The position numbers were made by a program, and so were the translations under genes. 38,753 nucleotides of DNA from Planctomycetes bacterium UBA1662 (GTDB taxonomy: Bacteria; Planctomycetota; UBA8108): NCBI GenBank assembly GCA_002320775.1, contig DCKY01000116.1, positions 1 through 38,753 of the forward strand, written 5' to 3'. This document shows, piece after piece, positions 15,030 through 23,804 of this stretch (position 1 is the first letter of the stretch; each line of letters begins with the position of its first letter). The notes beneath the pieces were generated by a model. That model was not told where the DNA came from. It worked only from the letters and a program-made list of their open reading frames with translations, and did no database searches.

Positions 15030-16112
15030 TCAGACCTTGACTCCCGTAAGAACTCCACAATGAACCAGCGTAGGAGTGAGCTCGCCCGGCTCAAGCCCCG
15101 CCTCTTCCATCCAGGAGCGGTACTCAGCCGCTGAATAGGCCCGTCCCTCCGTCAGCGAAAAGAGCGCCGCCGAATAGAGGGCGATCGGCAGCGGGCCATC
15201 GAGCTCATCGTTGAGAAAGACATCGTGCACCAGCAGCTTCCCTCCCGAAGGCAGGGACGCCGCCAGGCGAGTCACCAGCCCGCGGCATTCTGGAACATCC
15301 CAATCGTGCAGAACATTCGACAGGAGAATGGCGTCCACCCCCGGAGGAACTTCGTCGACGAACATATCGGCGCTGACGCAGTCCAGCCGATCGCCAAGGC
15401 CGTATTCGCCAGCAAGCTCGAGCGCCACCTTGACGACCTCCGGGCGTTCCCAGGCGATGGCCCGCAAGCCGGGATTGGCCTGCAACAGCGCGGCGCTGTA
15501 GATCCCGCTGCCGGCCGCTACATCGAGCAGGAGCTCGCTGCCGTCGAGCGGAGCCGCTCGTGCCAGCAGAGGCGCCACGTTGGCTGCCCGGCCGGCCAGC
15601 GCCATGGTCAGAAATCTCGCCGCCTCCTCATCTTCCATGGCCGACTTGATCCCATCGCGGTAAATATACGCTGCCCCGTCCTCATCGGCATCGCCTCCAC
15701 GGGGACGATCACTTCGGAGACTCTCCACCATAGCGAGAACGGAGGGGTTGTCTGCCGCCAGCCGGACATAGTCTCCGACATAGAAATCCCGCCCATCGAT
15801 GAGATGCTCCCGGGCCAGGGAGGTGAGCTCAAGCTGTCCGCCAGGGTCGGCGGCGATGAGCCCCATCGCCTTCAACGCTGTGCTCAGAACGACGAAGGGC
15901 CGCTCCCCCAGGCTGAGCATTCCCCGAAGCCGGTCGGCGGCGACCGGCCCGTCCTCGAGCCTGGTGAAAACATCGAAGTGGGCGACGGCCGCGGTGAGCA
16001 GCTCGGTAGAGTGGACCCCCCGAAAGGCCTCGAAGATCGAGGTCGGATCACCCGAGGGGGGCACGAGTGCGTTGCGGGGAGGCTCGTCTGCCTGAATCTC
16101 CTCTTTGCTCAT
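15030..16112 (-). CDS. SAM-dependent methyltransferase, O-methyltransferase (Methyltransf_2-like) type
   Basis: The ATG at 16112 (MSKEEIQADEPP) gives 360 residues. An N-terminal helical dimerisation-type domain (about 25-120, starting FEAFRGVHSTELLTAAVAH) precedes a Rossmann domain. LLDVAAGSGIYSAALL near residue 200 is the SAM-binding motif I, and AILLSNVLHDWDVPEC matches the conserved post-motif of hydroxyindole/caffeate O-methyltransferase relatives. The substrate is unknown; relatives act on phenolics, polyketides and carotenoid-like compounds. It starts 31 bases after the stop of the 1238-residue repeat protein on the same strand, so co-transcription is likely. The ribosome-binding site is weak (TTGGA next to the start). 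Confidence 0.85.
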   Translation of the reverse strand: MSKEEIQADEPPRNALVPPSGDPTSIFEAFRGVHSTELLTAAVAHFDVFTRLEDGPVAADRLRGMLSLGERPFVVLSTALKAMGLIAADPGGQLELTSLAREHLIDGRDFYVGDYVRLAADNPSVLAMVESLRSDRPRGGDADEDGAAYIYRDGIKSAMEDEEAARFLTMALAGRAANVAPLLARAAPLDGSELLLDVAAGSGIYSAALLQANPGLRAIAWERPEVVKVALELAGEYGLGDRLDCVSADMFVDEVPPGVDAILLSNVLHDWDVPECRGLVTRLAASLPSGGKLLVHDVFLNDELDGPLPIALYSAALFSLTEGRAYSAAEYRSWMEEAGLEPGELTPTLVHCGVLTGVKV

Positions 16113-16143
16113 TCCAATACCAGCCTGCGGCCTCCGTCGCGAA

Positions 16144-19100
16144 TCAGCGCCTCGAGCCCGGAAGGACCAGCTCAAAATCATCCCTGCTGCGCGTGAGATT
16201 GATGATCTGCGGCTCGGAACGCGCCCCGCCCCCCCGAACGATGGCCAGCAGCCTGTAGCGGCCGGGGGCGATGCCTTCAATACGAAAGCCTCCCTCGCCG
16301 TCGGATGTGTCGGCCTTGCGAACAAACTCGTTTTCAGCGGTGGCGCCGCGAATAAAGACTACGATTCCCCGGCGCGCCTCTCCGGCCTCGTCAAGGACCC
16401 TTCCGGAGATGCTCATCCCCGGAGAAAGGGTAAACTGCATCTCCGCGGCGTCTCCAAGCGCGACCTCGACACGACTCTCAAACTGGACGTAGTCCGGATG
16501 ACTCACGAGGACTCGCTGGGGCCCCGAGGGCACCGTATCGATGAGAAAGCTACCGTCGGCTGCCGTCTTCTCCGCGCCGCCGAGGTTTGTGTTGCTGTAG
16601 TAATCGAACATCGCACGGGTATCTTCCTCACGTTCCTTCGCTTCATCGACCGCATCGACCTCGGGCTCCTCCCCTACCTTCGGAACGCCCTTTTGCTTCG
16701 CCGGCTTCTCCACAGCCAGCCGCCGCGTGTCGGGAACCAGCTTGACGTAGGCCCCGCGCAGCGGCGTGCCGGTAGCCTGGTCAGTGACCACTCCCCCAAG
16801 CCGGCCGGCGCGAGCCAGAAAGAAGTCCTGCTCGAGGCGTTCACCCTGGGCGATATCGAGCTCGGTAGCGAAAGAAACATAACCCGCCGCCCGGAGCTTG
16901 ACCTCGTACCTTCCCGGCTCGAGCTCTTCGCGCTTGAAGCGCCCATCGGGATCGCTGATCTCACGTGAGCCTCCCCAGGGGAAGCTGTTGGAGGAGCCCT
17001 GGTGCTGAAGCGTGAGCCGGAAGTTCGTCAGCGGCGCGCCGGTGGCCTGGTCAGTAACCCGGCCGAGAAGCGCGGCGGACAGCACGAGCACGATGCGGAC
17101 ACCGTCATCTCCAGGACTCACTCCCTCGAGCTCCTCCCGGCGATAGCCCCCCTTCTCAGCGACAACCGAATAGGCTCCCTCGGGAAGGCCATCGATACTG
17201 AAGGTGCCGTCGTCTTCGGTGACCGTCGATTTGTAGGATCCCCCGAAGTATCTTTGCGCGCGGCGAAAACCTTCAGACTGGTTCTCCATCTTCAACAATC
17301 GAACCTTGGCGCCGGCGAGCACGGTGCCGGCCGCATCGAGAACCGTTCCTGAAATACTCCCGCCAGGGTCGAGGTCAAAGTTGATCGCCTTGCTGTCGCC
17401 GCCCTCGATCACCACCTCCTCCTCGGAGGACTCCTTGAAACCCGCGACCTCGGCGCTGATCGTGTACTGGCCGATACCAACGTTGCTGTAGGAATACTCT
17501 CCCTTGGCATTGGTTCGGGCCTCCTCGCCGCCCTTGGGCAGCCCGAGCATATTGGTGAACATCTGCTCCTGGGTTGATCTCTCCCTCTCGCTGCGTCGCC
17601 GAAGACGCAGGGTCGCCCCGGCCACAGGTTGTCCACCGCTGGTGACCACTCCCTCGATCTCGCCGCCCTTCTCGAGCTGGATCTCGACCAGCTGCTCGGG
17701 ATCGAACTCGGGAGAATAGGAGAAGGTCTCCGAATAGCCGCGCGCGTAGGAAACATGATCGGCGATCATTCGATACTCGCTGTCTTCCGAAGAGGAAAAA
17801 TCGCTGAAGCTGAAGCGCCCGTTGCGATCACTGACCGTGACCGCCTTGAAGATCATGCTGGTGTCGAAGAATCCCAGGCTCTCGAATTCCTGGGGGAAGG
17901 GATAGCTGAGCCTGACAAGAGCAGCCGGAGCGGGGTTGCCCTCCGGGTCGTAGACGACACCCGTGATCGCGGGAGCCGGGGAAAGCTCGATCTTAACCAG
18001 GTCGGGAAGGTCATCGAAAAGAAGCTCGACCCGTCGACCGCCGTAGCCCTTCATCCTGGCGGTGACGCTGAAATCCAGATCCGCGCGTTCCTCGGGATCA
18101 TCCTCTTCCGTGTCTTCATCCCCTCGCGGTCGTCCGCGGGGACGGCCGCCAAACGGACCGCCGTTTCCGCCTCCAAATGGACCGAAGCCTTCTCCATCAG
18201 GATCACGCTGAATGACACCCTCGAGGACAAAATAACCATCTTCGTCGGAAACGGTTCTCACTCCGCGGGCCTCCACCCTGGCTCCCGGCAGCGGCTTGTC
18301 CTTGCCAGCGATCAGCACCCGGCCCTTGACCGTGAGCCCCGTAGCGAGCACCAGCTCGACAGGCTCCTCGGCACCGGCCATGATGTTTTTCTTGCTGGCG
18401 GGTGCAAAGCCCTGCTTGGTGACATTCAGCTTGTAGCGCTTGCGGCGCAGCCCGGTAACGGAGAAGGTGCCGTCAGCTCCGGTGTCCACCTGCAGGCGCC
18501 CGGTGGCGAAGTCATTCATCATCGAGCCCATGGTCAGGAAATTGCTGCTCTCCGGCGTGGCGATGACGGTCGCGCCCTCGAGTGGAGCTCCCTCCTCTGA
18601 GCGGACGATGCCCGAGATCTTCTTCCCGCGGTTAACCCTGACCAGGCCGATCGAAACATTCTGCTCCCAGTCGACCGTCGCCTCCTTGACCGTTGGCAGG
18701 AGGCCGGGTTGCTGGATGCTCAGGCGGTACTTCCCGGCGCCCAGCTGACGGTAGATAAAGCTGCCATCGGAACTCGACAGGGTCTTCTCAGGCAAATAGC
18801 CCATGTAATGGTTGAAGGTGTTGGCAAGGTCGCTGAAGCCGGCCGCCATCGGAGGAAGACTGATGCGCTCCTCGACAGGCTCGAGATCGATGACCACTCC
18901 CCCGACCGGGAGGTCATCATCATCGACCAGGAAGCCGCGCAAGGTGGCCGGTCCGCCGAGAACCACGACCGCTCCATCGGTCCCGCTCTGAACCATCTCG
19001 AGACGGCTCTCGACGCCCTCAAGCTTGCTGGCAGCCAGGTCGTAGAGACCCGGCGGCAGGGAGTCGAGCGAAAAGCCTCCATCCTCTGCCGTGACCGCGG

Positions 19101-19860
19101 AAAAGGGGCCCTTGAGAAACTCTCCGTTGACCATACGAAGCACGCGGCCAACAATCTTGCCGACCCCGGGAAGACCGGGCGGTCTGTACTCCGCGACAAC
19201 GGTAGCCCCGGGAATACCCAGGCCCGAGGTCGAGACGACCCGGCCGCTGATCCTGCTGCCGCGCTCCAGCTGGATAGTAACCTCGGCTGTTCGCTCAGGG
19301 TCAATGCTGACCACGTCCCCGTACTTGAAGATCCAGCCATCGGCTATCGTCAGGAGAAAGTAGCCTCCGGGAGCGCCCTCGAGCAACTCGAACCGGCCGG
19401 TGTCATCGGTCGTAACCTCCGTCCCCATTGTCCTGAACCGCTCGAGCTCGTTCCTCACCGCCTCGAGCAGAGCCGGTATGTCCGGCATCTGTCCCCCCTG
19501 GGGTACGATCCGCTCGACCCGGCGCATGAGAACCTCGAGCTCCCCGGTTGAATAAAGCCGCACATTGGCTCCAGCTATGCCTTGCCCCTCGCCAACCACT
19601 CTCCCGACCAGGAGCGGCTCGGTAGCTTCCTCTTCCTCCGCGACCGTCTCTTCTTCGCCCGGCTTTTCTGCAATCTCGGACCCGGGCTTTTCACCGGCTC
19701 CTGGCTCTGCGGTCTCAACCGCGAACTCGACTCCAGAACCCTGCTGGTCAACGCCCCCCGTGACGTAATCACCACTGCCGGAATCTCTCAGGAAAAGGAA
19801 TGTGATGATCCCAACGATTGCGATCGCGAGAACCATACCTGTCAGTATTTTGCGTTTCAT
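16144..19860 (-). CDS. Giant membrane-anchored carboxypeptidase-regulatory-like repeat protein (1238 aa)
   Basis: The ATG at 19860 is preferred because the product then opens with MKRK and a clean hydrophobic anchor (about 8-25). A Glu-rich linker (about 45-85) follows. At least eleven carboxypeptidase-regulatory-like modules of about 90-100 residues can be counted from their starts, such as GRVVGEGQGIAGANVRLYS, GIVRSEEGAPLEGATVIAT, GVVYDPEGNPAPAALVRLS, GTVLDAAGTVLAGAKVRLL and GVVTDQATGTPLRGAYVKL. Many end with 'L-PG-Y-L' turns. A Gly/Arg-rich then acidic low-complexity insert lies mid-protein (coded around 18075-18190). No catalytic motif is seen. A surface-exposed scaffold or binding protein is inferred. 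The methyltransferase follows 31 bases downstream; the sirtuin gene ends 187 bases upstream. Confidence 0.85.
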   Translation of the reverse strand: MKRKILTGMVLAIAIVGIITFLFLRDSGSGDYVTGGVDQQGSGVEFAVETAEPGAGEKPGSEIAEKPGEEETVAEEEEATEPLLVGRVVGEGQGIAGANVRLYSTGELEVLMRRVERIVPQGGQMPDIPALLEAVRNELERFRTMGTEVTTDDTGRFELLEGAPGGYFLLTIADGWIFKYGDVVSIDPERTAEVTIQLERGSRISGRVVSTSGLGIPGATVVAEYRPPGLPGVGKIVGRVLRMVNGEFLKGPFSAVTAEDGGFSLDSLPPGLYDLAASKLEGVESRLEMVQSGTDGAVVVLGGPATLRGFLVDDDDLPVGGVVIDLEPVEERISLPPMAAGFSDLANTFNHYMGYLPEKTLSSSDGSFIYRQLGAGKYRLSIQQPGLLPTVKEATVDWEQNVSIGLVRVNRGKKISGIVRSEEGAPLEGATVIATPESSNFLTMGSMMNDFATGRLQVDTGADGTFSVTGLRRKRYKLNVTKQGFAPASKKNIMAGAEEPVELVLATGLTVKGRVLIAGKDKPLPGARVEARGVRTVSDEDGYFVLEGVIQRDPDGEGFGPFGGGNGGPFGGRPRGRPRGDEDTEEDDPEERADLDFSVTARMKGYGGRRVELLFDDLPDLVKIELSPAPAITGVVYDPEGNPAPAALVRLSYPFPQEFESLGFFDTSMIFKAVTVSDRNGRFSFSDFSSSEDSEYRMIADHVSYARGYSETFSYSPEFDPEQLVEIQLEKGGEIEGVVTSGGQPVAGATLRLRRRSERERSTQEQMFTNMLGLPKGGEEARTNAKGEYSYSNVGIGQYTISAEVAGFKESSEEEVVIEGGDSKAINFDLDPGGSISGTVLDAAGTVLAGAKVRLLKMENQSEGFRRAQRYFGGSYKSTVTEDDGTFSIDGLPEGAYSVVAEKGGYRREELEGVSPGDDGVRIVLVLSAALLGRVTDQATGAPLTNFRLTLQHQGSSNSFPWGGSREISDPDGRFKREELEPGRYEVKLRAAGYVSFATELDIAQGERLEQDFFLARAGRLGGVVTDQATGTPLRGAYVKLVPDTRRLAVEKPAKQKGVPKVGEEPEVDAVDEAKEREEDTRAMFDYYSNTNLGGAEKTAADGSFLIDTVPSGPQRVLVSHPDYVQFESRVEVALGDAAEMQFTLSPGMSISGRVLDEAGEARRGIVVFIRGATAENEFVRKADTSDGEGGFRIEGIAPGRYRLLAIVRGGGARSEPQIINLTRSRDDFELVLPGSRR

Positions 19861-20047
19861 ATTTTTCCAAGTCCAAGCCGGGACAGACTTCCCCGGAGAA
19901 TCATCATGGCGCCTGAACGATACACAGCGGACGCCGCCTTCAAATCTCCCGTATTGTATGCACCAGGAGCCCGAGACCACAGATTCCAACGCTTCTTTCG
20001 ACAAAAAACGACAGGTCCGAATACATCACCCTGGAAGCTGCCCAGGC

Positions 20048-20785
20048 TCACAGAAGAACCTCCAGCTCGGCGATCAGGAGCGGAAGAGTCTCCCCTGCCT
20101 TGCCCTCGATCTGGAGATCGAAAACACCCTGGCCGGCGGTTTTCTCGAGGTTGATCTCAACGCAGAACCCTCCTCGCGCCTTCACCTGCGAAGCCAGCGT
20201 GTTGGCGGGATAGACCATACCGCTGGTTCCTATGCTGAAGAAGACCGAGCTCGAGGCGCAGGCCTCCGGAATTTCCCTCTCCAGGTAGAAGGGCAGCTCT
20301 CCAAACCAGACAATATGCGGCCGCATCGAACCGGAGCAGCTCTCACAACGATCATCCAGGGAGATATCCGTACGCCACTCAACCGCCACGCCGCAGTCGA
20401 CGCACCTGGCCTTGTAGAGCTCACCATGCATATGAAGAAGACGGCGGGAGCCGGCCCGGTCATGCAGATCATCGACATTCTGGGTAATCAGCGTAAAACG
20501 GTCGCCCAGAAGCTCCTCGAGGCGGACCAACGCCCGATGTCCGGCGTTGGGCTGAACGGTTCCCAGGTGGGCTCGGCGCATATTGTAGAAGTCCTGCACC
20601 AGGGATGGATTCGCCGCGTAGGCCTCGGGTGTAGCCACATCCTCGATCTCATACTGGTCCCAGAGACCGCCGCTGTCGCGAAAGGTGGAGATGCCGCTCT
20701 CGGCGCTGATCCCGGCACCGGTCAGAACGGTGAGCCGGCCGCTGTCACCGAGAGCCTCGAATATCTTCTCCGCTTCGTTCTTCAT
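20048..20785 (-). CDS. cobB: Sir2-family NAD-dependent protein deacylase (CobB-like)
   Basis: The 245-residue protein has the full sirtuin core. GAGISAESGISTFRD (23-37) binds NAD, TQNVDDLH (101-108) is the second NAD motif, and H120 in HGEL is the catalytic base. Zinc is held by C128, C131, C147 and C150. Y67 and R70 in the helix FYNMRR correspond to the residues that let class III sirtuins such as CobB and SIRT5 accept succinyl- or malonyl-lysine, so desuccinylase as well as deacetylase activity is likely. It is cytoplasmic. It follows the nitrilase-family gene by 54 bases on the same strand, suggesting one transcript. The C-terminal part is slightly divergent but intact. Confidence 0.94.
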   Translation of the reverse strand: MKNEAEKIFEALGDSGRLTVLTGAGISAESGISTFRDSGGLWDQYEIEDVATPEAYAANPSLVQDFYNMRRAHLGTVQPNAGHRALVRLEELLGDRFTLITQNVDDLHDRAGSRRLLHMHGELYKARCVDCGVAVEWRTDISLDDRCESCSGSMRPHIVWFGELPFYLEREIPEACASSSVFFSIGTSGMVYPANTLASQVKARGGFCVEINLEKTAGQGVFDLQIEGKAGETLPLLIAELEVLL

Positions 20786-20839
20786 TCGGGAAGTCTGTGG
20801 TCTCCCAGGCCCCGGATCAAGGCCGACATCTGAAAGATC

Positions 20840-21691
20840 TCAATTTTCCGCCGAGGGATCTTTTCCCGCCAACGGACCGTAGAGCTCCGGGCGGCGGTCC
20901 GCCATGCGATCGATCCAATGCTTGCCCGGAACCCTGTCGATCCGCTTGCGGCGGGCCTGGACCGGGTCGATGGCGGCCGTCAGGACCATCTCGGACTCTC
21001 CATCGGCCTCGGCGAGATTCCTTCCGTGTACATCACAGATGCGTGACAATCCGATGAAGCGAAAGCCCCGTTCCTCTCCCACCCTGTCGGCCGAAAGGTA
21101 GTACATGGCGTTCTCCAGCGCGCGGGTGTTGATCGCGTAGCTGGCGAATTCTTCGGCGCCGGGAGGCCAGTTGGTCGGCAGCACCACGAGGTCGGCTCCA
21201 GCGAGAGCAAGCAGGCGGGCGCTCTCCGGAAAAGCGCCGTCGTAGCAGATATTCATTCCAAGGCGGCACAGCGGCGTCTCGTGTACGGTCGTGAGATCAT
21301 CTCCCCGGTCAACGAAATGATCGATACCCAGGTGCGGCAGGTGGGCCTTTCGATAGCTGCCGAGCAGGCCACCCGGCCCGACAAGGGCGAGAGAATTGTA
21401 GAGGCTCTCCCCCTCGCTCTCGAGAAAACCAAAGACCGTAAGAATATCCAGCTCCCGGCAGAGCTCCGTCATGGACTCTACAGCGGGACCTCTAACCGGC
21501 TCGGCGACCGCGGATCCCTCTTCGCGCGACTCGAAACAATAACCGGTCAGCGAACACTCCGGAAAAACTACCAGGGCGGCTCCCTCTGCGACCGCGAGCC
21601 GGGCGAAGGAATCCATACGCTCGAGATTGGCATCCTTTTCTCCCAGGCGCACGTCCATCTGGACCGCGGAAACTCGAAATTCTTCCATCAT
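20840..21691 (-). CDS. Nitrilase-superfamily carbon-nitrogen hydrolase
   Basis: The catalytic triad is complete when numbered from the ATG at 21691: E45 in FPECSLTGY, K115 in SYRKAHLP and C149 in MNICYD. This is the Glu-Lys-Cys set of amidases and nitrilases. The protein of 283 residues has the alpha-beta-beta-alpha sandwich pattern from FRVSAVQMDV to AAIDPVQARRKR. Two adjacent ATGs (21691 and 21688) could serve; a GAG element lies 6 or 9 bases upstream. A longer frame reaches 21808, but the added residues do not look like the family. The substrate is not evident; N-carbamoyl amides and omega-amides are typical. It heads the minus-strand series with the sirtuin 54 bases downstream. Confidence 0.9.
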   Translation of the reverse strand: MMEEFRVSAVQMDVRLGEKDANLERMDSFARLAVAEGAALVVFPECSLTGYCFESREEGSAVAEPVRGPAVESMTELCRELDILTVFGFLESEGESLYNSLALVGPGGLLGSYRKAHLPHLGIDHFVDRGDDLTTVHETPLCRLGMNICYDGAFPESARLLALAGADLVVLPTNWPPGAEEFASYAINTRALENAMYYLSADRVGEERGFRFIGLSRICDVHGRNLAEADGESEMVLTAAIDPVQARRKRIDRVPGKHWIDRMADRRPELYGPLAGKDPSAEN

Positions 21692-21940
21692 GAAGAGCTC
21701 GCTTTCTGTCGTTTCACTCGCAGATAAATGCCAGGGAGGGGCTGAAAACACCTCATCTCCCGCTGACGCCCGGAATTCTGCACGATAGGACGCTCCGTTG
21801 ACAAGCAAGCTTCCCGCATGAAAAAAAACAAGTTCCGAAGATCATGTATATCAGACTTTCAGGAAGGAGAATGTACTTGTCGCGGAGCGCGGTGACTGTT
21901 AGTCTCGTGCCCTTATTCGCAGTCGCACAGGATAGTAGCA

Positions 21941-22060
21941 ATGGCACATCGCAAGCGTAACGGAAAACTCAGCTGGCGCAGCAAGCGGGCCAACCACGGC
22001 TCTCTGCCCGGCCGTGGAAAAGAAAAGCGATGGGGTAAGAAGTCCAAGAGTAAAAAGTAA
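21941..22060 (+). CDS. 39-residue highly basic protein
   Basis: ATG at 21941 is preceded by AGGA (21929-21932) at a spacing of 8. The product starts MAHRKRNGKLSWRSKRANHG and continues with Gly, Lys and Arg to a terminal KKSKSKK. More than a third of the residues are Lys or Arg, with two Trp and no Cys. The composition is that of a ribosome- or nucleic-acid-associated peptide, similar in kind to THX or L36-like proteins, though I cannot assign it to a known family. The gene stands alone between divergent and convergent neighbours. A possible promoter (TTGTCG 21877-21882, TAGTCT 21900-21905, spacing 17) is weak. Its stop codon is part of a strong hairpin. Confidence 0.7.
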   Translation: MAHRKRNGKLSWRSKRANHGSLPGRGKEKRWGKKSKSKK

Positions 22061-22076
22061 GCGCTCCCGCGCTTAC
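22052..22076 (-). terminator. Strong intrinsic terminator for the YkgJ-like gene
   Basis: GTAAGCGC (22057-22064) pairs perfectly over 8 bp with GCGCTTAC (22069-22076) around a 4-base loop. On the minus strand it is followed by five T residues (22056-22052). The hairpin contains the stop codon of the 39-residue gene on the plus strand, where no T-run follows, so it is directional. Confidence 0.75.
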
Positions 22077-22133
22077 CGACCGCTCAAGCCAGGACGCCTT
22101 CTTCAGACCTCGCCCCCTTCGTACCCCCGCGGC

Positions 22134-22775
22134 TCAATTCCGTCCCCTGTTTTTCCCGCCCCGGTTCCGCCGTGCGCCCGCCGCCCCCCCCGTCCCCTCC
22201 GCCGAGCGAGACCTGTAGCTGAGCTCCTGGGAAAACACCCTCTTCAGCCAGAGCGGAATAACCCGCAGCTTCCAGTCCGGACCCAGGTACTTGTCGTTGA
22301 GACCGTCCCTGGAGGAAAAGGCCGTCCAACCCTTCCCGGTAAACCCGTACTCCCCCTCGGGATCGCTGTACTGCCTGGGATGCCAGGCCAGGCAGCCCAC
22401 CGGCTTCGCTATGTTGTGGACCATGCACTTTCCCTTCTCCAGGAGGGGGCAGTCAAAAGCCTGCCTCTCGCCGTTATCGGAAAGACCCTTGAGGGACTCT
22501 TCAAGACGGTCGAGAACTGCTGGTAATCCTCTGCGAAGCTCGGGGTTTTCCCGAAATGCGACAGCGATGGAGCGCGCCTCGAGCGGAGAGATGCGCATCT
22601 GGTTGTATTTGCGGGTACAGCAGAGATGCGAGTCCTTGCCGGCCTGGTAGGCGGTCTCTTTGCTGAGCTTTTCCAATTCCCTGTAAAGAGGCGCTCGAAT
22701 CTGGTCGAGTTCCTTCATAGAGGCTTCGTCTACATAGCGCTTGGCGGAGCTTCGAGTGGGTCTTTTCCGGGGCAT
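22134..22775 (-). CDS. YkgJ-family cysteine-cluster protein
   Basis: The 213-residue protein has C52-C53, then C109 in CPLL, C117 in GKCMVH, and C128 in KPVGCLAWHP. This order (CC ... CPxL ... C ... RP-like ... C) is the YkgJ/UPF0153 pattern of a probable zinc or iron-sulphur binding site. The N-terminal 45 residues are helical and charged. The last 30 residues are Gly/Arg/Asn-rich and probably disordered. Biochemical function of the family is not established. No convincing Shine-Dalgarno is seen before the ATG at 22775. A terminator sits 58 bases after its stop. It is divergent from the Pro/Glu-rich membrane protein gene. Confidence 0.75.
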   Translation of the reverse strand: MPRKRPTRSSAKRYVDEASMKELDQIRAPLYRELEKLSKETAYQAGKDSHLCCTRKYNQMRISPLEARSIAVAFRENPELRRGLPAVLDRLEESLKGLSDNGERQAFDCPLLEKGKCMVHNIAKPVGCLAWHPRQYSDPEGEYGFTGKGWTAFSSRDGLNDKYLGPDWKLRVIPLWLKRVFSQELSYRSRSAEGTGGAAGARRNRGGKNRGRN

Positions 22776-22902
22776 ATTCGGTCGCCTGGAAGTTGGGTAA
22801 AAAAGGATCCTCTCCTGGAAACGAGGAATCCGCCGGAGGCGGGATAGCAGCCGCGACCAGTCTATACTTCCGCGGGAAAATTGGAAAAGGGGTAATCATC
22901 AA

Positions 22903-23412
22903 ATGAACCGGCGCTTAAGCAACTTGCTCGAAAACCACTATGCCCTGGTCGTCAGCTCCCTGATCTCGAGCATCATCGTCAGCCTCGCCCTCCTCGCGGG
23001 CCTCTCCGCCGGCAGGGACACCCGGCCGGCCTGGGCGATGGATTCGAACCCTACAGTCAAGACGGTCCCGGAGGCTCCGACCGAGGAGACGCAGGCGGTC
23101 GAGACCTTAGATGTGCCCGCGGCTCTCCCGGAAGCTATCGCGGCAGAGCCGGCGACGGCCGTGATAATCGAAACTCCAGTTCCCGAGCTCCCGTCTGAAA
23201 TAACAACCGCTCCCGCGATGGAAACAGACCTTCCTGAGCCGCCCGCTCAAAATTCCAATAAAACAACTGAGACGGTGGTCAAGCCGCTGGACACGGAGCC
23301 CGGGGTCAAAGAGGCGGTCCCTGCAGAGCCGGCCAGGCGAGCTGTCAGGACGCTGGGTCCCCGGTCGGCTGTCCCCATTCGACCGGGGCGAATTCTCCGT
23401 CCCAGGAGATAG
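22903..23412 (+). CDS. Small signal-anchored Pro/Glu/Thr-rich protein, function unknown
   Basis: The 169-residue product begins MNRRLSNLLENHYALV and has one hydrophobic segment (about 16-36) that can act as a signal anchor. The remainder is low-complexity and rich in Pro, Glu, Thr and Ala, with many repeated 'PE' and 'ET' steps. It ends with an Arg/Pro-rich tail (RPGRILRPRR). An AAAGGGG element lies 11 bases before the ATG. No domain is recognisable; it could be a periplasmic spacer or stalk protein. The Arg-rich end overlaps the opposing 97-residue gene by 68 bases, and may reflect loss of an earlier stop. Confidence 0.6.
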   Translation: MNRRLSNLLENHYALVVSSLISSIIVSLALLAGLSAGRDTRPAWAMDSNPTVKTVPEAPTEETQAVETLDVPAALPEAIAAEPATAVIIETPVPELPSEITTAPAMETDLPEPPAQNSNKTTETVVKPLDTEPGVKEAVPAEPARRAVRTLGPRSAVPIRPGRILRPRR

Positions 23413-23638
23413 GGAACATCATCAGCTCCTTCCACCTGACCGCCGCCAGGCCGATGAAGCGGAGCTTGCCGGCAAGGTCGTACTGGTAGGTGGGATGCTT
23501 CAGGTTACTCACCTTCTCGAGACGTTGATCGGAAGGCTGCAGCTCCCGATGATCGGCGAAGGAATGGTCAAAACCATCGAGGTAGGGCCGGAAGTCGGCG
23601 ACATTACCCTCGGGCGTTTCGTAGATGTAGAGTTCCAT
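23345..23638 (-). CDS. Hypothetical 97-residue protein
   Basis: The frame begins MELYIYETPEGNVADF and ends TGDPAS. It is globular-looking, with a balanced mix of aromatic, acidic and hydrophobic residues, no signal peptide and no cysteines. I do not recognise a family. Codon choice looks like that of the neighbours (G/C in third position), which favours a real gene. A GGAG lies about 14 bases before the ATG, which is far. Its last 68 bases overlap the tail of the opposing membrane-protein gene. Confidence 0.55.
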   Translation of the reverse strand: MELYIYETPEGNVADFRPYLDGFDHSFADHRELQPSDQRLEKVSNLKHPTYQYDLAGKLRFIGLAAVRWKELMMFPISWDGEFAPVEWGQPTGDPAS

Positions 23639-23804
23639 CAGATAAACAGGCTCCGTTCAAGTGGCCCTGAGTATAGTCGGCTGACGCGAAAAAGAGAAGA
23701 ACCTGCCGGACCTCAACGCCTGGCGGAGCAGGCCTTGCCGGAGCCTCCCGGCGGCGTTAAGCTCTCACTGGCATCGCAGCCCTGAGCGACAATTCGAGGA
23801 GCCG

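Noticed and set aside
21871..21960. 29-codon frame overlapping the basic protein start, preceded by GGAAGGAG
   Set aside because: The Shine-Dalgarno is only 2 bases from the ATG and the frame overlaps the better supported 39-residue gene; the signal-peptide look of the product is probably chance.
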